A DNA stretch of 64,000 nucleotides from Actinomycetales bacterium (GCA_015655415.1 JAATFB010000020.1:36065-100064); one strand, 5' to 3'. Shown: positions 8,103 through 17,014, counted from the stretch's first letter. Made by a program: numbers and translations. Notes: a model not told the origin generated them from the letters alone.

Positions 8103-8150
8103 CAACGCTTAGAAATCTAGACATATGTCCTACCCGGCGCAACGCCCCGA
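8103..8150 (-). promoter_or_regulatory. Candidate promoter and 10-bp palindrome for the island operon
   Basis: On the minus strand, TTGCGC is followed after 17 nt by TAGATT, a weak -35/-10 pair reading toward the operon start at 8023. The spacer and -10 contain the perfect palindrome GACATATGTC (8120-8129 on the plus strand), part of a near-symmetric 15-bp block. A repressor bound there would block the promoter. This is pattern-based only; no regulator gene is visible in the island part of the window. Confidence 0.3.
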
Positions 8151-8650
8151 TTTTCACCGGCGGGGCGACCGCTCAGTTGGGCGGGCTCGGAAATCAAGCG
8201 CGCCAGCACGAACGCGAGCGAGCCGCGCCCGGTCAGAAGCCATCGGCTCACACGGACTCAGCACCGATGAGTCGTGGGCTCGACGCTACAAGGCGGCGTG
8301 AGACATGCCCAGGTGCAGGCACCTTGGGCGACTGGCGCTCCTGTTCCGATGAGGTGGCGTGCGCTCTGCATCTCGCGGTCGATGATTCGACCGGGTCGCC
8401 TGACAGCCCCATCCAATAAGGAAGTCGGGCGACATCAATAATGAGACTCCCCGGGCTGCGGAATGTCGCTGGTCGAGGCCCGGCCAGGTGCAACGTCGTC
8501 GCGCTTCTCTAGAGTTACAAGCCAGTTAGACCAGGCAGCCAGGCGGCGTCCGCAGTGCCGCTGGGGCGAAGGTGTGTCCGTAGACAGGTTGTCTCACCCA
8601 ACCCGCCCTTGAAATGGCGAGTACCGTCGATTTCGGGCGGCCCAGTCCAT
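8151..8650. other. Non-coding stretch upstream of the island operon
   Basis: I see no convincing gene, RNA or repeat here. Short open frames exist on both strands, but they have no ribosome binding site and no codon pattern. Base composition is intermediate between the island genes and the chromosome. It may hold further control sequence for the divergent or downstream units, or be debris from past recombination. Confidence 0.4.
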
Positions 8651-8658
8651 AATTGACC

Positions 8659-9240
8659 ATGCCCGAGACTGCGCGAGTGTACGGCTCCGTGATGCTCCGA
8701 CCCCTCCTCGGCGCATTCGTCGAGAGCGAATTCCATCTCGACGACATAAAGCGAGTTGTGCGACAAGCGTCCGATCACTGGGGCGGAGCTCACTATCCGA
8801 TTGTGAAGTTCAGTAGCAACGCGCGGGAGATCGGCATCTGTTGCGGACCTTGGGCATCGATTTCAGTTGGACAGAATCGCGCGACGATGAGCTGAAGAAG
8901 TTTTGCAACCGCGACGGATATGCGTGGATCGGCACGGCACACTCTGGACCGTTTGGCAAAGCAGAATCGGGATTTGACAATAGGTCGATCGACACAGCTT
9001 GGCTTCTTCACACGATGAAGGAGGGCTCAATCCACCTCCCAAAATGGGATGAGAAAGATCCGCTCGCCAACTTGTTTACGATCATGTTCGGCTCAATGGA
9101 GGGGGCGGAGTTCACCGAGTCGCAGTCCGAGCAGCTCACAGCCGCCTTACCTTCCCGTGACATCTCCGCAGCCGCACCACTGACCGAGTTGCTCGACCTC
9201 GGCGGCCTAATCGCGACCACGCAGCTGGAGCTGGGCGCGT
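8659..9240 (+). pseudogene. Frameshifted, 3'-truncated remnant of an unidentified gene
   Basis: An ATG at 8659 opens a frame with protein-like sequence (ending KFSSNAREI). Its sense then appears to continue in a different frame from about 8820 (RTLGIDFSWTESRDDELKKF, then DGYAWIGTAHSGPFGKAESG). The two parts together read like the N-terminal ~190 residues of one protein. The coding character stops near 9200-9250, where the sequence becomes antisense to the recombinase gene. It is therefore a remnant broken by a frameshift and by loss of its 3' part. I do not recognise the family with certainty. Its GC content resembles that of the island. Confidence 0.5.
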
Positions 9241-10445
9241 TTCTCGGCGACGGGACGAGCGGCAAGGTACTCAGCCCGAGTGATCTCCTCATTCGCGAAC
9301 ATCTCAGCCAACTCAGCCAGTCGTGCTTCGGCGCGTTTCAACCCTTCGACCCACTCGGTGCGCTGGGACGTCGCCCGGTCGCTGCCGGAGAGGAACGCGG
9401 CAGCCTCTTGCGTATCCAGGCGGTACAGGCACGCCTCCGCCAGCCACGCCTCAACGGGGACTGCCGCCACCGTGATACTGCCGCACCCGCGATGATCGGG
9501 CCCGGACGTGCACACGTAGCGGCGCTCCACGCTACCGTTCCGAGTCTTCCGGGTGGCCGAGAACAGTGTGCTGTGGCATTTGCCGCAGCGTAGAAGACCG
9601 GACAGCAGATAGCGTCGTGGCGCCCGTCTCCCGGTCCGCTTCCGCGAGGCTGCCACCTGCAGTACCTGGTTCCGCTGTTCGGGGGTGATGATCGCCGGCC
9701 GTGCCGCTTTCCCTGCCACCTCGCCGTGATGCTCCCGCAACCCGGCGATCCTGCCCGATAGCAGAACCTGTCGGAGCGCGCCTGTGCGCCATGCCGTCGC
9801 CCGCCCCGTCGTGGGCACGTCCTGTTCGTTCATCCACGACACCAGCGCCCGCAAGGACTCGCCCTGAACAAAGCGGGCCGCGACAGTACGGATCACTTCG
9901 GCCTCCGACTCACGGACGGTGACCTTATCGGCCTCGAACCCAAACGGGCGCTGCGCACCCCCGTTCGGCAACCCCAGCTCGACGTTCTGCTGCACCTTCC
10001 GACGAATACGCGCCGACTTCCTCGCCGACTCATTTGCCGCCACCGCCGCGGTGAGGCGCGCGATCAGCATGCCGTTATCGTTCCCGAACCCGATATCGCT
10101 GGTCACCGTGACCAGCTGATCCACCCCATGGGCTTGGCACACCTCGGCGAACTGCTCGAACTCGATCGGTCGCCGTGTGAGCCGGTCCTGGTGATACGCC
10201 ACCACGGCGCCGATCGAGCCTGCTTGGATGTCGCGCAGCATGCGCTCGAAACCCGGTCGCGGCTTGTCCTTGAACGCCGAAATGTCATTGTCGACATACT
10301 CCTCGAATACCTCCCAGCCCCGCTCCGCCGCCAGCCGTCGGCAGTCCTCCAACTGCCTGGCGACGCCCAGCCCCTCGCCGGACTGGTCAGAGGAGATCCG
10401 CGCGTACAACGCGACCGGACGGGACAATGAGACAGGACCATTCAT
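9207..10445 (-). CDS. Large serine recombinase, probably C-terminally truncated
   Basis: This 412-residue protein has an N-terminal resolvase domain (VALYARISSDQSGEG, nucleophile Ser18), the E-F-x-x-F and DRLTRRP segments, a recombinase domain (about 160-260), and a zinc-ribbon with CGKC and a later C-T-S...C pair. It then has the beginning of a coiled-coil. Family members usually run some 50-80 residues further. Here the frame ends abruptly after a short tail rich in Arg, Gln and Leu, right where a remnant on the other strand also ends. It probably integrated the neighbouring island; such genes normally lie beside their attachment site, which would be near 10446-10482. Truncation may have fixed the element in place. 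Confidence 0.75.
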   Translation of the reverse strand: MNGPVSLSRPVALYARISSDQSGEGLGVARQLEDCRRLAAERGWEVFEEYVDNDISAFKDKPRPGFERMLRDIQAGSIGAVVAYHQDRLTRRPIEFEQFAEVCQAHGVDQLVTVTSDIGFGNDNGMLIARLTAAVAANESARKSARIRRKVQQNVELGLPNGGAQRPFGFEADKVTVRESEAEVIRTVAARFVQGESLRALVSWMNEQDVPTTGRATAWRTGALRQVLLSGRIAGLREHHGEVAGKAARPAIITPEQRNQVLQVAASRKRTGRRAPRRYLLSGLLRCGKCHSTLFSATRKTRNGSVERRYVCTSGPDHRGCGSITVAAVPVEAWLAEACLYRLDTQEAAAFLSGSDRATSQRTEWVEGLKRAEARLAELAEMFANEEITRAEYLAARPVAEKRAQLQLRGRD

Positions 10446-10482
10446 ACGGTCGGTCTACGAACACACCGACAAGGAGACAGCG

Positions 10483-11061
10483 GTGACACCGTTCCGCCTG
10501 GCCTACGTGCGGGGTGTGACCCCCGCCAAATGGGTGCGCGCCTGGGAGCAGCGGATGCGCGGGGTGCGGCTCGACCTCATCCGCACCGACGAGCCCGATC
10601 AGCTGGCCGTGCTCCGGGAAGGACGCGCCGACATGGCGTTCGCGAGGCGCTCGGCGGACGCGCCGCCGCTGGCGGGCGACGGACTGCACGCCATCCCGCT
10701 CTACGAGGAGCTGCCGGTGGTGGTCGTGTCGAAGGATCACGTCATCGCGGCGGGCGACGGGGTGACCCTCGCCGATGTCGCCGAGCTGGCGCCGCCGGTG
10801 CTCGCGTTCGACGGCGACGTCGAGACGACGCTCGCGGTCGTCGCGTCGGGCGCCGGCAGCGTGCTGCTGCCGCAGTCGGTCGCCCGCCTGCACGCGCGGC
10901 GCGATCTCGTCGCCAGACCCGTCACGGACGCCGTCCCCACCCGTGTCTTCCTCGCCTGGCTCAGCGACCCCCGGCCCGCTCGCACGGAGGCCGAGCGGCG
11001 CCGCGTCGACACGTTCGTCGGGATCGTCCGCGGCCGCACCGTCAACAGCTCGCGCCGCTGA
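10483..11061 (+). CDS. LysR substrate-binding-domain protein without DNA-binding domain
   Basis: GTG 10483 follows AAGGAG (10471-10476), giving 192 residues. The sequence begins directly with the effector domain (PFRLAYVRGVTPAKW) and continues through VSKDHVIAAGDGVTLADV to the end of a PBP2-like fold. The usual N-terminal helix-turn-helix is absent. Stand-alone LysR substrate domains of this size are common in actinobacteria, so this is probably the native form rather than a truncation, and the intact ribosome binding site supports that. Its ligand and role are unknown. It is the first high-GC chromosomal gene after the island. Confidence 0.72.
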   Translation: MTPFRLAYVRGVTPAKWVRAWEQRMRGVRLDLIRTDEPDQLAVLREGRADMAFARRSADAPPLAGDGLHAIPLYEELPVVVVSKDHVIAAGDGVTLADVAELAPPVLAFDGDVETTLAVVASGAGSVLLPQSVARLHARRDLVARPVTDAVPTRVFLAWLSDPRPARTEAERRRVDTFVGIVRGRTVNSSRR

Positions 11062-11106
11062 CCGGCGCCGCGGTCGGACCTGGCGCGCCGCGGATACGCT
11101 GGGGCG

Positions 11107-13707
11107 ATGAGCAGCACCGAGTGCGTCCCGGCGGAGCGTGCGGCCGGGACGCGGCTTGATGCCAGGGTTCGCGGGCTCGACTCGCCCGACGAGGTGTTCG
11201 CCCGGCTCACCGAATGGGCACAGGAGCGCGGGATCCGGCTGTATCCGGCGCAGGAGGAGTCGCTCATCGGCGTCGTGTCGGGCGCGAACGTGATCGTCTC
11301 CACGCCGACGGGAACCGGCAAGTCGCTGATCGCCGTCGGCGCCCATGCCGCCGCTCTGGCCGAGGGACGCCGAACGTTCTACACCGCTCCGATCAAGGCG
11401 CTCGTCTCCGAGAAGTTCTTCGCCCTCGCCGACGCCTTCGGGGCGGAGAACGTCGGCATGATGACGGGCGACTCCCAGGTGAACGCCGCCGCGCCGATCG
11501 TGTGCTGCACGGCCGAGATCCTCGCCAACCTCGCGCTGCGCACGGGACCGGACGCCCCCGTCGACCAGGTGGTGATGGACGAGTTCCACTTCTACGCCGA
11601 CCCCGATCGCGGATGGGCCTGGCAGGTGCCGCTGCTCATCCTGGAGCGCGCGCAGTTCGTCCTGATGAGCGCGACGCTGGGCGACGTGAGCGGCATCGCC
11701 GACGACCTCACCCGGCGCACCCGGCGTGAGACCCTCGTGGTGACCGGCGTCGATCGTCCCGTGCCGCTGGACTACGAGTACGCGCTCACACCGGTGCACG
11801 AGACGATCCACGACCTGCTGGAGGCGGGCAAGGCGCCCGTCTACGTCGTGCACTTCTCGCAGAGGGACGCCGTCGAACGAGCCCAGGCGCTGGCGGGGGC
11901 GTCAGTGGCCGACCGGGCCCAGCGGGATGCCATCGCCGAGGCCATCGGCGACTTCCGCTTCTCCGCCGGATTCGGTCACGCCCTCTCCCGGCTGCTGCGG
12001 CTGGGGATAGGCGTGCACCACGCCGGGATGCTGCCGAAGTACCGCCGGCTCGTGGAGCAGCTCGCCCAGCGCGGGCTGCTCCGGGTGGTCTGCGGTACCG
12101 ACACCCTCGGCGTCGGCATCAACGTGCCGATCCGCAGCGTGCTGTTCACCTCGCTCACCAAGTTCGACGGCACGCGCATGCGGCAGCTCACGGCGCGGGA
12201 GTTCCACCAGATCGCCGGGCGTGCGGGTCGCGCGGGCTATGACACGGCCGGCACGGTGGTGGCGCAGGCGCCGGAGCACGACATCGATAACGCCCGCGCC
12301 GTGGCGAAGGCCGGCGACGACCCGAGGAAGAGGCGCAAGCTGGTTCGCAAGAGGGCGCCGGAGGGCTTCGTCTCCTGGGGTGAGCCGTCGTTCCGGCGGC
12401 TCATCGCCTCCGAGCCGGAGACGCTGACCCCGCACATGCAGATCACCAGCGCGATGATCATCAACGTGATCGCGCGCGGCGGCGACGTGTTCGGCAACGT
12501 GCGGGCCCTGGTATTCGACAGCCACGAGCCGTGGAGACGGCAGCTCGAGCTCGCTCGGCGTGCCCTCGGCATCTACCGCGCGCTGGTGACGGCGGGCGTC
12601 GTGGAGAAGGGGCCGGACGGCATCCCACGACTCACCGTCGACCTGCAGCCCGACTTCGCGCTGAACCAGCCGCTGTCGCCGTTCGCGCTCGCCGCATTCG
12701 AGCTCTTCGACCCGTCCTGGGAGGCCGGGCCGGCGGAGTCGGGCGGGACGACCGGATCGGGTGTCGGCACCGGCGACTATGCGCTCGACATCGTCTCGGT
12801 CGTCGAGGCGACGCTTGACGATCCCCGTCCCGTGCTGCTGGCTCAGCAGCACCTTGCGCGCGGCGAGGCGGTGGCCGCCATGAAGGCGGAGGGAGTCGAC
12901 TACGAGGAACGCATCCAGCTGCTGGAGGAGATCACCTGGCCGAAGCCGTTGGATGGCATCCTGGCGCAGGCGTTCGAGACCTACGGCGCGCGTCAGCCGT
13001 GGGTGCGCGATTTCGAGCTCCGGCCGAAGTCGGTGGTGCGCGACATGTTCGAGCGTGCGATGACGTTCGCCGAGTACGTGTCGTTCTACCGGCTGGCGCG
13101 CAGCGAGGGCGTCGTGCTGCGCTACCTCTCCGACGCGTTCCGCGCCCTGCGGCAGACCGTGCCCGACGAGGCGAAGAACGACGAGCTGCGTGATGTCATC
13201 GAGTGGCTCGGCGAGCTCGTGCGACAGGTCGACTCCAGCCTGCTGGACGAATGGGAGGAGCTGATGCATCCGGATGCCGCTCGCCACGCCGTGCAGTCCG
13301 CCGTCGTGCCGCCCGCCCCGCGCACCCTCACCTCCAACCGGCGCGCCTTCCTGGTCCTGGTGCGCAACGAGCTGTTCCGTCGCGTGCAGTGGGCCGCACT
13401 GGACAGGCCCGACAAGCTGGCCGAGCTCGACCCGGCCTTCGGAAGGGACGGCTGGGAGCGCGCCCTCGACGCGTACTACGCCGAGCACGACTCGATCGGC
13501 ACCGACGCCGATGCGCGCGGCTCGGCGATGCTCGTGGTCGACGAGACCGATGCCGGCCCGAGCGCGGCCCGCATCTGGCGCGTGCGGCAGATCCTCGCCG
13601 ACCCGGCAGGCGACCACGACTGGGGGATCGTGGCAGAGGTCGACCTGGACGCCTCCGACGCCGCCGGCGCGGCGGTGCTGACGGTGACCGAGGTCGGCCG
13701 GCTGTAG
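11107..13707 (+). CDS. Ski2-like DEAD/DEAH helicase with DUF3516
   Basis: This 866-residue superfamily 2 helicase has Walker A TPTGTGKS (66-73), motif II reading DEFH, motif III LMSATLGD, a conserved C-terminal RecA domain with RGLLRVVCGTDTLGVGINVP, and motif VI FHQIAGRAGRAGYDTAG. The long C-terminal half matches DUF3516-type actinobacterial helicases. A role in RNA handling is inferred from Ski2/Mtr4 similarity. TACGCT at 11095-11100 lies 6 nt before the ATG, so the transcript is probably leaderless. Confidence 0.9.
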   Translation: MSSTECVPAERAAGTRLDARVRGLDSPDEVFARLTEWAQERGIRLYPAQEESLIGVVSGANVIVSTPTGTGKSLIAVGAHAAALAEGRRTFYTAPIKALVSEKFFALADAFGAENVGMMTGDSQVNAAAPIVCCTAEILANLALRTGPDAPVDQVVMDEFHFYADPDRGWAWQVPLLILERAQFVLMSATLGDVSGIADDLTRRTRRETLVVTGVDRPVPLDYEYALTPVHETIHDLLEAGKAPVYVVHFSQRDAVERAQALAGASVADRAQRDAIAEAIGDFRFSAGFGHALSRLLRLGIGVHHAGMLPKYRRLVEQLAQRGLLRVVCGTDTLGVGINVPIRSVLFTSLTKFDGTRMRQLTAREFHQIAGRAGRAGYDTAGTVVAQAPEHDIDNARAVAKAGDDPRKRRKLVRKRAPEGFVSWGEPSFRRLIASEPETLTPHMQITSAMIINVIARGGDVFGNVRALVFDSHEPWRRQLELARRALGIYRALVTAGVVEKGPDGIPRLTVDLQPDFALNQPLSPFALAAFELFDPSWEAGPAESGGTTGSGVGTGDYALDIVSVVEATLDDPRPVLLAQQHLARGEAVAAMKAEGVDYEERIQLLEEITWPKPLDGILAQAFETYGARQPWVRDFELRPKSVVRDMFERAMTFAEYVSFYRLARSEGVVLRYLSDAFRALRQTVPDEAKNDELRDVIEWLGELVRQVDSSLLDEWEELMHPDAARHAVQSAVVPPAPRTLTSNRRAFLVLVRNELFRRVQWAALDRPDKLAELDPAFGRDGWERALDAYYAEHDSIGTDADARGSAMLVVDETDAGPSAARIWRVRQILADPAGDHDWGIVAEVDLDASDAAGAAVLTVTEVGRL

Positions 13708-13758
13708 CGCCGATCCGCGTGGGCCCGCGGCGGCTTCGCCCGTGCGCGCCTCCCGTCG

Positions 13759-14097
13759 TCAGCGCGTGAGGTTGCGCCGCGCCCAGGCGCCGAGCTCCTC
13801 GATCGTCGGCACGACCTCCGCTCCCGCAGGCGTGAGCTCGTAGCTGACCGTGACGGGCGGGCCCTCCGCGACGGCGCGCCGCACCAGCCCGAGCTCGACG
13901 AGCTCGACGAGGCGATCGGAGAGCACGGTGTCGCTGATGCCGCTGACCGCCCTCCTGAGGGCGACGAAGGAGGCGCTGCCGGAGCCGAGGACGCCGAGGA
14001 TCATGCCGTTCCACCGCTTTCCGAGCACGGAGAAGGCGAGGGTGACCGCCGAGTCGCACTCGTGGACCTCGGCTTCCGGCTGGGACATGGACCCCAT
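13759..14097 (-). CDS. HxlR-family transcriptional regulator
   Basis: This 112-residue winged helix-turn-helix protein has the HxlR pattern: an early Cys (residue 14), FSVLGKRWNGMIL, the recognition region GISDTVLSDRLVELVELGLV, and a wing ending YELTPAG. It is divergent from the azoreductase gene across 67 bp. That is the usual HxlR (YodB/CatR-like) layout, in which the cysteine senses quinones or electrophiles and derepresses the reductase. That sensing role is inference from family knowledge. Confidence 0.88.
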   Translation of the reverse strand: MGSMSQPEAEVHECDSAVTLAFSVLGKRWNGMILGVLGSGSASFVALRRAVSGISDTVLSDRLVELVELGLVRRAVAEGPPVTVSYELTPAGAEVVPTIEELGAWARRNLTR

Positions 14098-14164
14098 CGT
14101 AACGGTGCTACGCTCACAGAAGTAGCTTTGTTTTTGTTAGTCGCTTGTTTCCCTGGAGTCATAC

Positions 14165-14815
14165 ATGTCGCTCTTCCGCCTCGATGCCAGCATCACGCCC
14201 GCCACGTCGCAGAGCCGCGCGCTCGCAGACCTCGTCGAGTCGGAGTGGTCCGCCGAGCATCCGGACTCCTCCGTCGCCCGTCGCGACCTCGGCACGCACC
14301 CGCTTCCCGCTGCCGCCTGGCGCGACGCGCTCACCAGCGTCGGGATCGCCGACGACGACCTCAGCCCCGAGCAGACAGCGGCACGCTCGCTTGCGACGGG
14401 CCTCGCCGACGAGCTGCTCGACGCGGAGGCGCTGCTGCTCGCCGTCCCCCTCTACAACTGGGGCGTGGGCGCGCACGTGAAGACCTGGTACGACATCGTG
14501 CACTCCGATCAGCGCGTCAGCGGCGGCGCGCTCCGCGGCAAGCCGGCCGTGCTCGTCACGGTGCTCGGCGGCAACTACAACCCCGGCACGCCCAAGGAGG
14601 GCTGGGACCACTCCACCCCCTGGCTGCGTCGCGTGTTCGAGGATGTCTGGGGACTCGACCTGCTCGTGGTCCAGCGGCCGTTCACGCTCGTCGGCGTGAA
14701 CCCGGCGCTCGACCAGTTCGCCGACCAGGCTGCCGAGATCAAGGCTGCGGCGGAGACGCTCGCCGTCGAGCACGGGCGCGCGCTCGCGGCGAAGCGGTTC
14801 GCGTCTGCGGTGTAG
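14165..14815 (+). CDS. FMN-dependent NADH azoreductase / quinone reductase
   Basis: This 216-residue flavodoxin-fold protein begins LFRLDASITPATSQSRALAD, the AzoR phosphate-binding region. It has the FMN-contact segment VPLYNWGVGAHVKTWYD and a later VTVLGGNY loop, both typical of the AzoR/FMN_red_2 family. These enzymes reduce quinones and azo compounds by two-electron transfer and protect against thiol-reactive quinones. The divergent HxlR gene is the probable regulator. CTGGAG lies 7 nt upstream of the ATG. Confidence 0.86.
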   Translation: MSLFRLDASITPATSQSRALADLVESEWSAEHPDSSVARRDLGTHPLPAAAWRDALTSVGIADDDLSPEQTAARSLATGLADELLDAEALLLAVPLYNWGVGAHVKTWYDIVHSDQRVSGGALRGKPAVLVTVLGGNYNPGTPKEGWDHSTPWLRRVFEDVWGLDLLVVQRPFTLVGVNPALDQFADQAAEIKAAAETLAVEHGRALAAKRFASAV

Positions 14816-14839
14816 GCGCACCGAAGATACCCACGCCTC

Positions 14840-14893
14840 GTGAGCGCGCTGTAAGCGACGCGTAAGCGATGCGAAAGCGCCCGCCTTCATCCT
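14840..14893 (+). promoter_or_regulatory. Four 11-bp-spaced heptamer repeats and candidate -10 ahead of the DrrAB genes
   Basis: Heptamers GTGAGCG (14840), GTAAGCG (14851), GTAAGCG (14862) and GAAAGCG (14873) recur at exactly 11 bp. The last is followed by an 8-nt gap and CATCCT (14888-14893) as a possible -10. Direct heptamers at 11-bp steps placed 8 bp before a -10 are the layout described for SARP/OmpR-type activators in actinomycetes. The downstream genes are the ABC exporter. The BTAD regulator at 18431-21703 is one candidate binder, but any OmpR-fold regulator would fit. Confidence 0.5.
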
Positions 14894-15000
14894 GATTCCG
14901 CACGACGAGACGCCCCGATCACGGCGGGCGGCTCGGAAGAGGACAGGACACGCTCGCTGCGACGCATCTCGCGTCGAACGCGACACGGAAGGAAGCGCCC

Positions 15001-16029
15001 ATGAACACACCACGCCACGGCGCCGGCGCGCGATCCGGCGCCGACTGGGCGATCGAGGCCCACGGCCTCGTCAAGGCGTTCGGAAACAACCGGGCGGTCG
15101 ACGGTGTCGATCTGCTCGTGCGGCCCGGCACGGTCTACGGCGTGCTCGGGCCGAACGGCGCGGGCAAGACGACGACCATCAGCATGCTCGCCACCCTCCT
15201 CAGGCCGGACGCCGGCACGGCCAGCATCTTCGGCCACGACGTGATGAAGGAGGCGCAGATCGTGCGCCAGCTCATCGGCGTGACGGGCCAGTACGCCTCG
15301 GTCGACGAGACCCTGTCGGCCACCGAGAACCTCGTGATCTTCTCGCGGCTGCTCGGCCTGAGCCGCGCGGAGTCGAAGCTCAAGGCCGCCGAGCTGCTCG
15401 AGCGCTTCGGGCTGACGGATGCCGCCAAGCGGCCGCTGAAGAAGTTCTCCGGCGGCATGCGCCGACGGCTCGACCTCGCGGCATCGCTCATCGCTCAGCC
15501 TCCGCTGATCTTCCTCGACGAGCCGACCACCGGCCTCGACCCCCGCACCCGCGGACAGATGTGGGACACGATCCGCGAGCTGGTCGCCACCGGCTCCACG
15601 GTGCTCCTCACGACGCAGTATCTCGACGAGGCCGACCAGCTCGCCGACCGCATCGCGGTGATCGATCGCGGCCGGGTGGTCGCGGAGGGCACGGCCGACG
15701 AGCTGAAGGCATCCGTCGGCGCCTCGTCGCTGCAGCTGCGGATCGAGGACCCGGCCGACACCCAGGACGCTCTGCGCGCGATCGAGCGGGTGCTGGGCGT
15801 GAGCGGAGTGCTGTCGCCCGAGGCGGGCCGGATCACTGCGCCGATGACCGATGCCGACCGCGTGACCGACCTGCTGATCACCTTGCGCGAGGCCGGCATC
15901 CACCTCACAGAGATGAGCGTGCAGCGTCCCAGCCTCGACGAGGTGTTCCTGACCATCACCGGCCACGACGCGGCCGATCAGAGTGCGCCGGCCGCGGACG
16001 CCGGCGAGAAGGAGAAGGTGAACGCATGA
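15001..16029 (+). CDS. ABC exporter ATP-binding protein, daunorubicin-resistance (DrrA) type
   Basis: This 342-residue nucleotide-binding subunit has Walker A GPNGAGKTT, a Q-loop, signature FSGGMRRRLDLAASL, Walker B LIFLDEPTTGLDPRTRGQ, and an H-switch within TTQYLDEADQLADR. The C-terminal DUF4162-like extension (from about residue 220) is characteristic of DrrA drug exporters. It is preceded by AAGGAAG and overlaps the permease gene by 4 bp (ATGA). The pair probably exports a hydrophobic compound or toxin; the substrate cannot be told from sequence. Confidence 0.9.
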   Translation: MNTPRHGAGARSGADWAIEAHGLVKAFGNNRAVDGVDLLVRPGTVYGVLGPNGAGKTTTISMLATLLRPDAGTASIFGHDVMKEAQIVRQLIGVTGQYASVDETLSATENLVIFSRLLGLSRAESKLKAAELLERFGLTDAAKRPLKKFSGGMRRRLDLAASLIAQPPLIFLDEPTTGLDPRTRGQMWDTIRELVATGSTVLLTTQYLDEADQLADRIAVIDRGRVVAEGTADELKASVGASSLQLRIEDPADTQDALRAIERVLGVSGVLSPEAGRITAPMTDADRVTDLLITLREAGIHLTEMSVQRPSLDEVFLTITGHDAADQSAPAADAGEKEKVNA

Positions 16030-16871
16030 GCGCCGTCGCGCCATCGAGCAGGGTGCCCGCGCCCGAACGCATCACACCGCCGTCGGAGCGGCGGCTGAGG
16101 AACCACACCAACCTCGGCCAGACGATGCGCAACACCTTCACCATGGCCTACCGCGGACTCGTCAAGATCCGTCGCACGCCCGAGCAGCTGGTCGACGTGA
16201 CGGTGCAGCCGATCATCTTCACGCTGATGTTCGCCTACCTGTTCGGCGGGGCCATCGCCGGGAACGTGCAGGACTACCTGCCGCTTCTCATCCCCGGCAT
16301 CCTGGTGCAGACCGTCATCACCACCTCGGTCGTCACCGGCACCCAGCTGCGGGAGGACATGGACAGGGGCGTGTTCGACCGGTTCCGCTCCCTGCCCATC
16401 GCCCGCATCGCCCCGCTCTCGGGGGCCCTGCTGGCCGATACCGTGCGGTACACGATCGCCACGACCCTCACGTTCGTGATGGGCCTGGTGATCGGATACC
16501 ACCCGGCGGGGGGCATCGGGCACGTCGTCGTCGCGGGCCTGCTGGTGATCGCGTGCTCCTGGGCGATCAGCTGGATCTTCGCGTTCTTCGGCGTGATCGC
16601 CCGAACCGCCTCCAGCGTTCAGGGCATCTCGATGCTGGTGCTGTTCCCGCTGACCTTCCTCTCGAACGCGTATGTGCCCGTGAAGAGCCTCCCGGCGGTG
16701 CTGCAGTGGTTCGTGAACGTCAACCCGATCTCGCACCTGGTCACCGCGGTGCGCGACCTGGCCAACAGCGGCACGATCGGCGCAGACTTCTGGGTCTCGC
16801 TGCTGGGCGCCGCCGTCATCGTGGCGGTCTTCGCACCACTGACCGTGCGCGCGTACATGCGCAAGGCCTGA
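16026..16871 (+). CDS. ABC-2 type permease, DrrB type
   Basis: This 281-residue membrane protein has a ~60-residue cytoplasmic N-terminus and then six predicted membrane segments, with the ABC-2 signature around REDMDRGVFDRFRSLPIAR. The conserved loop near FLSNAYVPVKSLP before the last helices is typical of DrrB/ABC2_membrane permeases. It forms the membrane half of the exporter with the ATPase at 15001-16029 and is translationally coupled to it. Confidence 0.9.
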   Translation: MSAVAPSSRVPAPERITPPSERRLRNHTNLGQTMRNTFTMAYRGLVKIRRTPEQLVDVTVQPIIFTLMFAYLFGGAIAGNVQDYLPLLIPGILVQTVITTSVVTGTQLREDMDRGVFDRFRSLPIARIAPLSGALLADTVRYTIATTLTFVMGLVIGYHPAGGIGHVVVAGLLVIACSWAISWIFAFFGVIARTASSVQGISMLVLFPLTFLSNAYVPVKSLPAVLQWFVNVNPISHLVTAVRDLANSGTIGADFWVSLLGAAVIVAVFAPLTVRAYMRKA

Positions 16872-17014
16872 CGACCTCGGACCCCCGGCGAGCGCGACCT
16901 CGACACCTGGCGCGACGGCGGCATCCGGATGGGGAGGTCACACACGCGGGCATCCGTCATGACGGGCAGGATGGAACGGCGGATGTCCTCGCCCGCGTCA
17001 CGAAAGGTCCTCGG

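Noticed and set aside
9240..9593. Continuation of the plus-strand remnant frame
   Set aside because: From about 9240 it is antisense to the recombinase and has lost protein-like character.
10483..11061. LysR gene cut by island insertion
   Set aside because: It has its own ribosome binding site and start, and stand-alone effector-domain proteins of this length are common in actinobacteria.
16553..17014. Upstream extension of the monooxygenase frame
   Set aside because: Shadow of the ABC permease; the family N-terminus begins at 17015.
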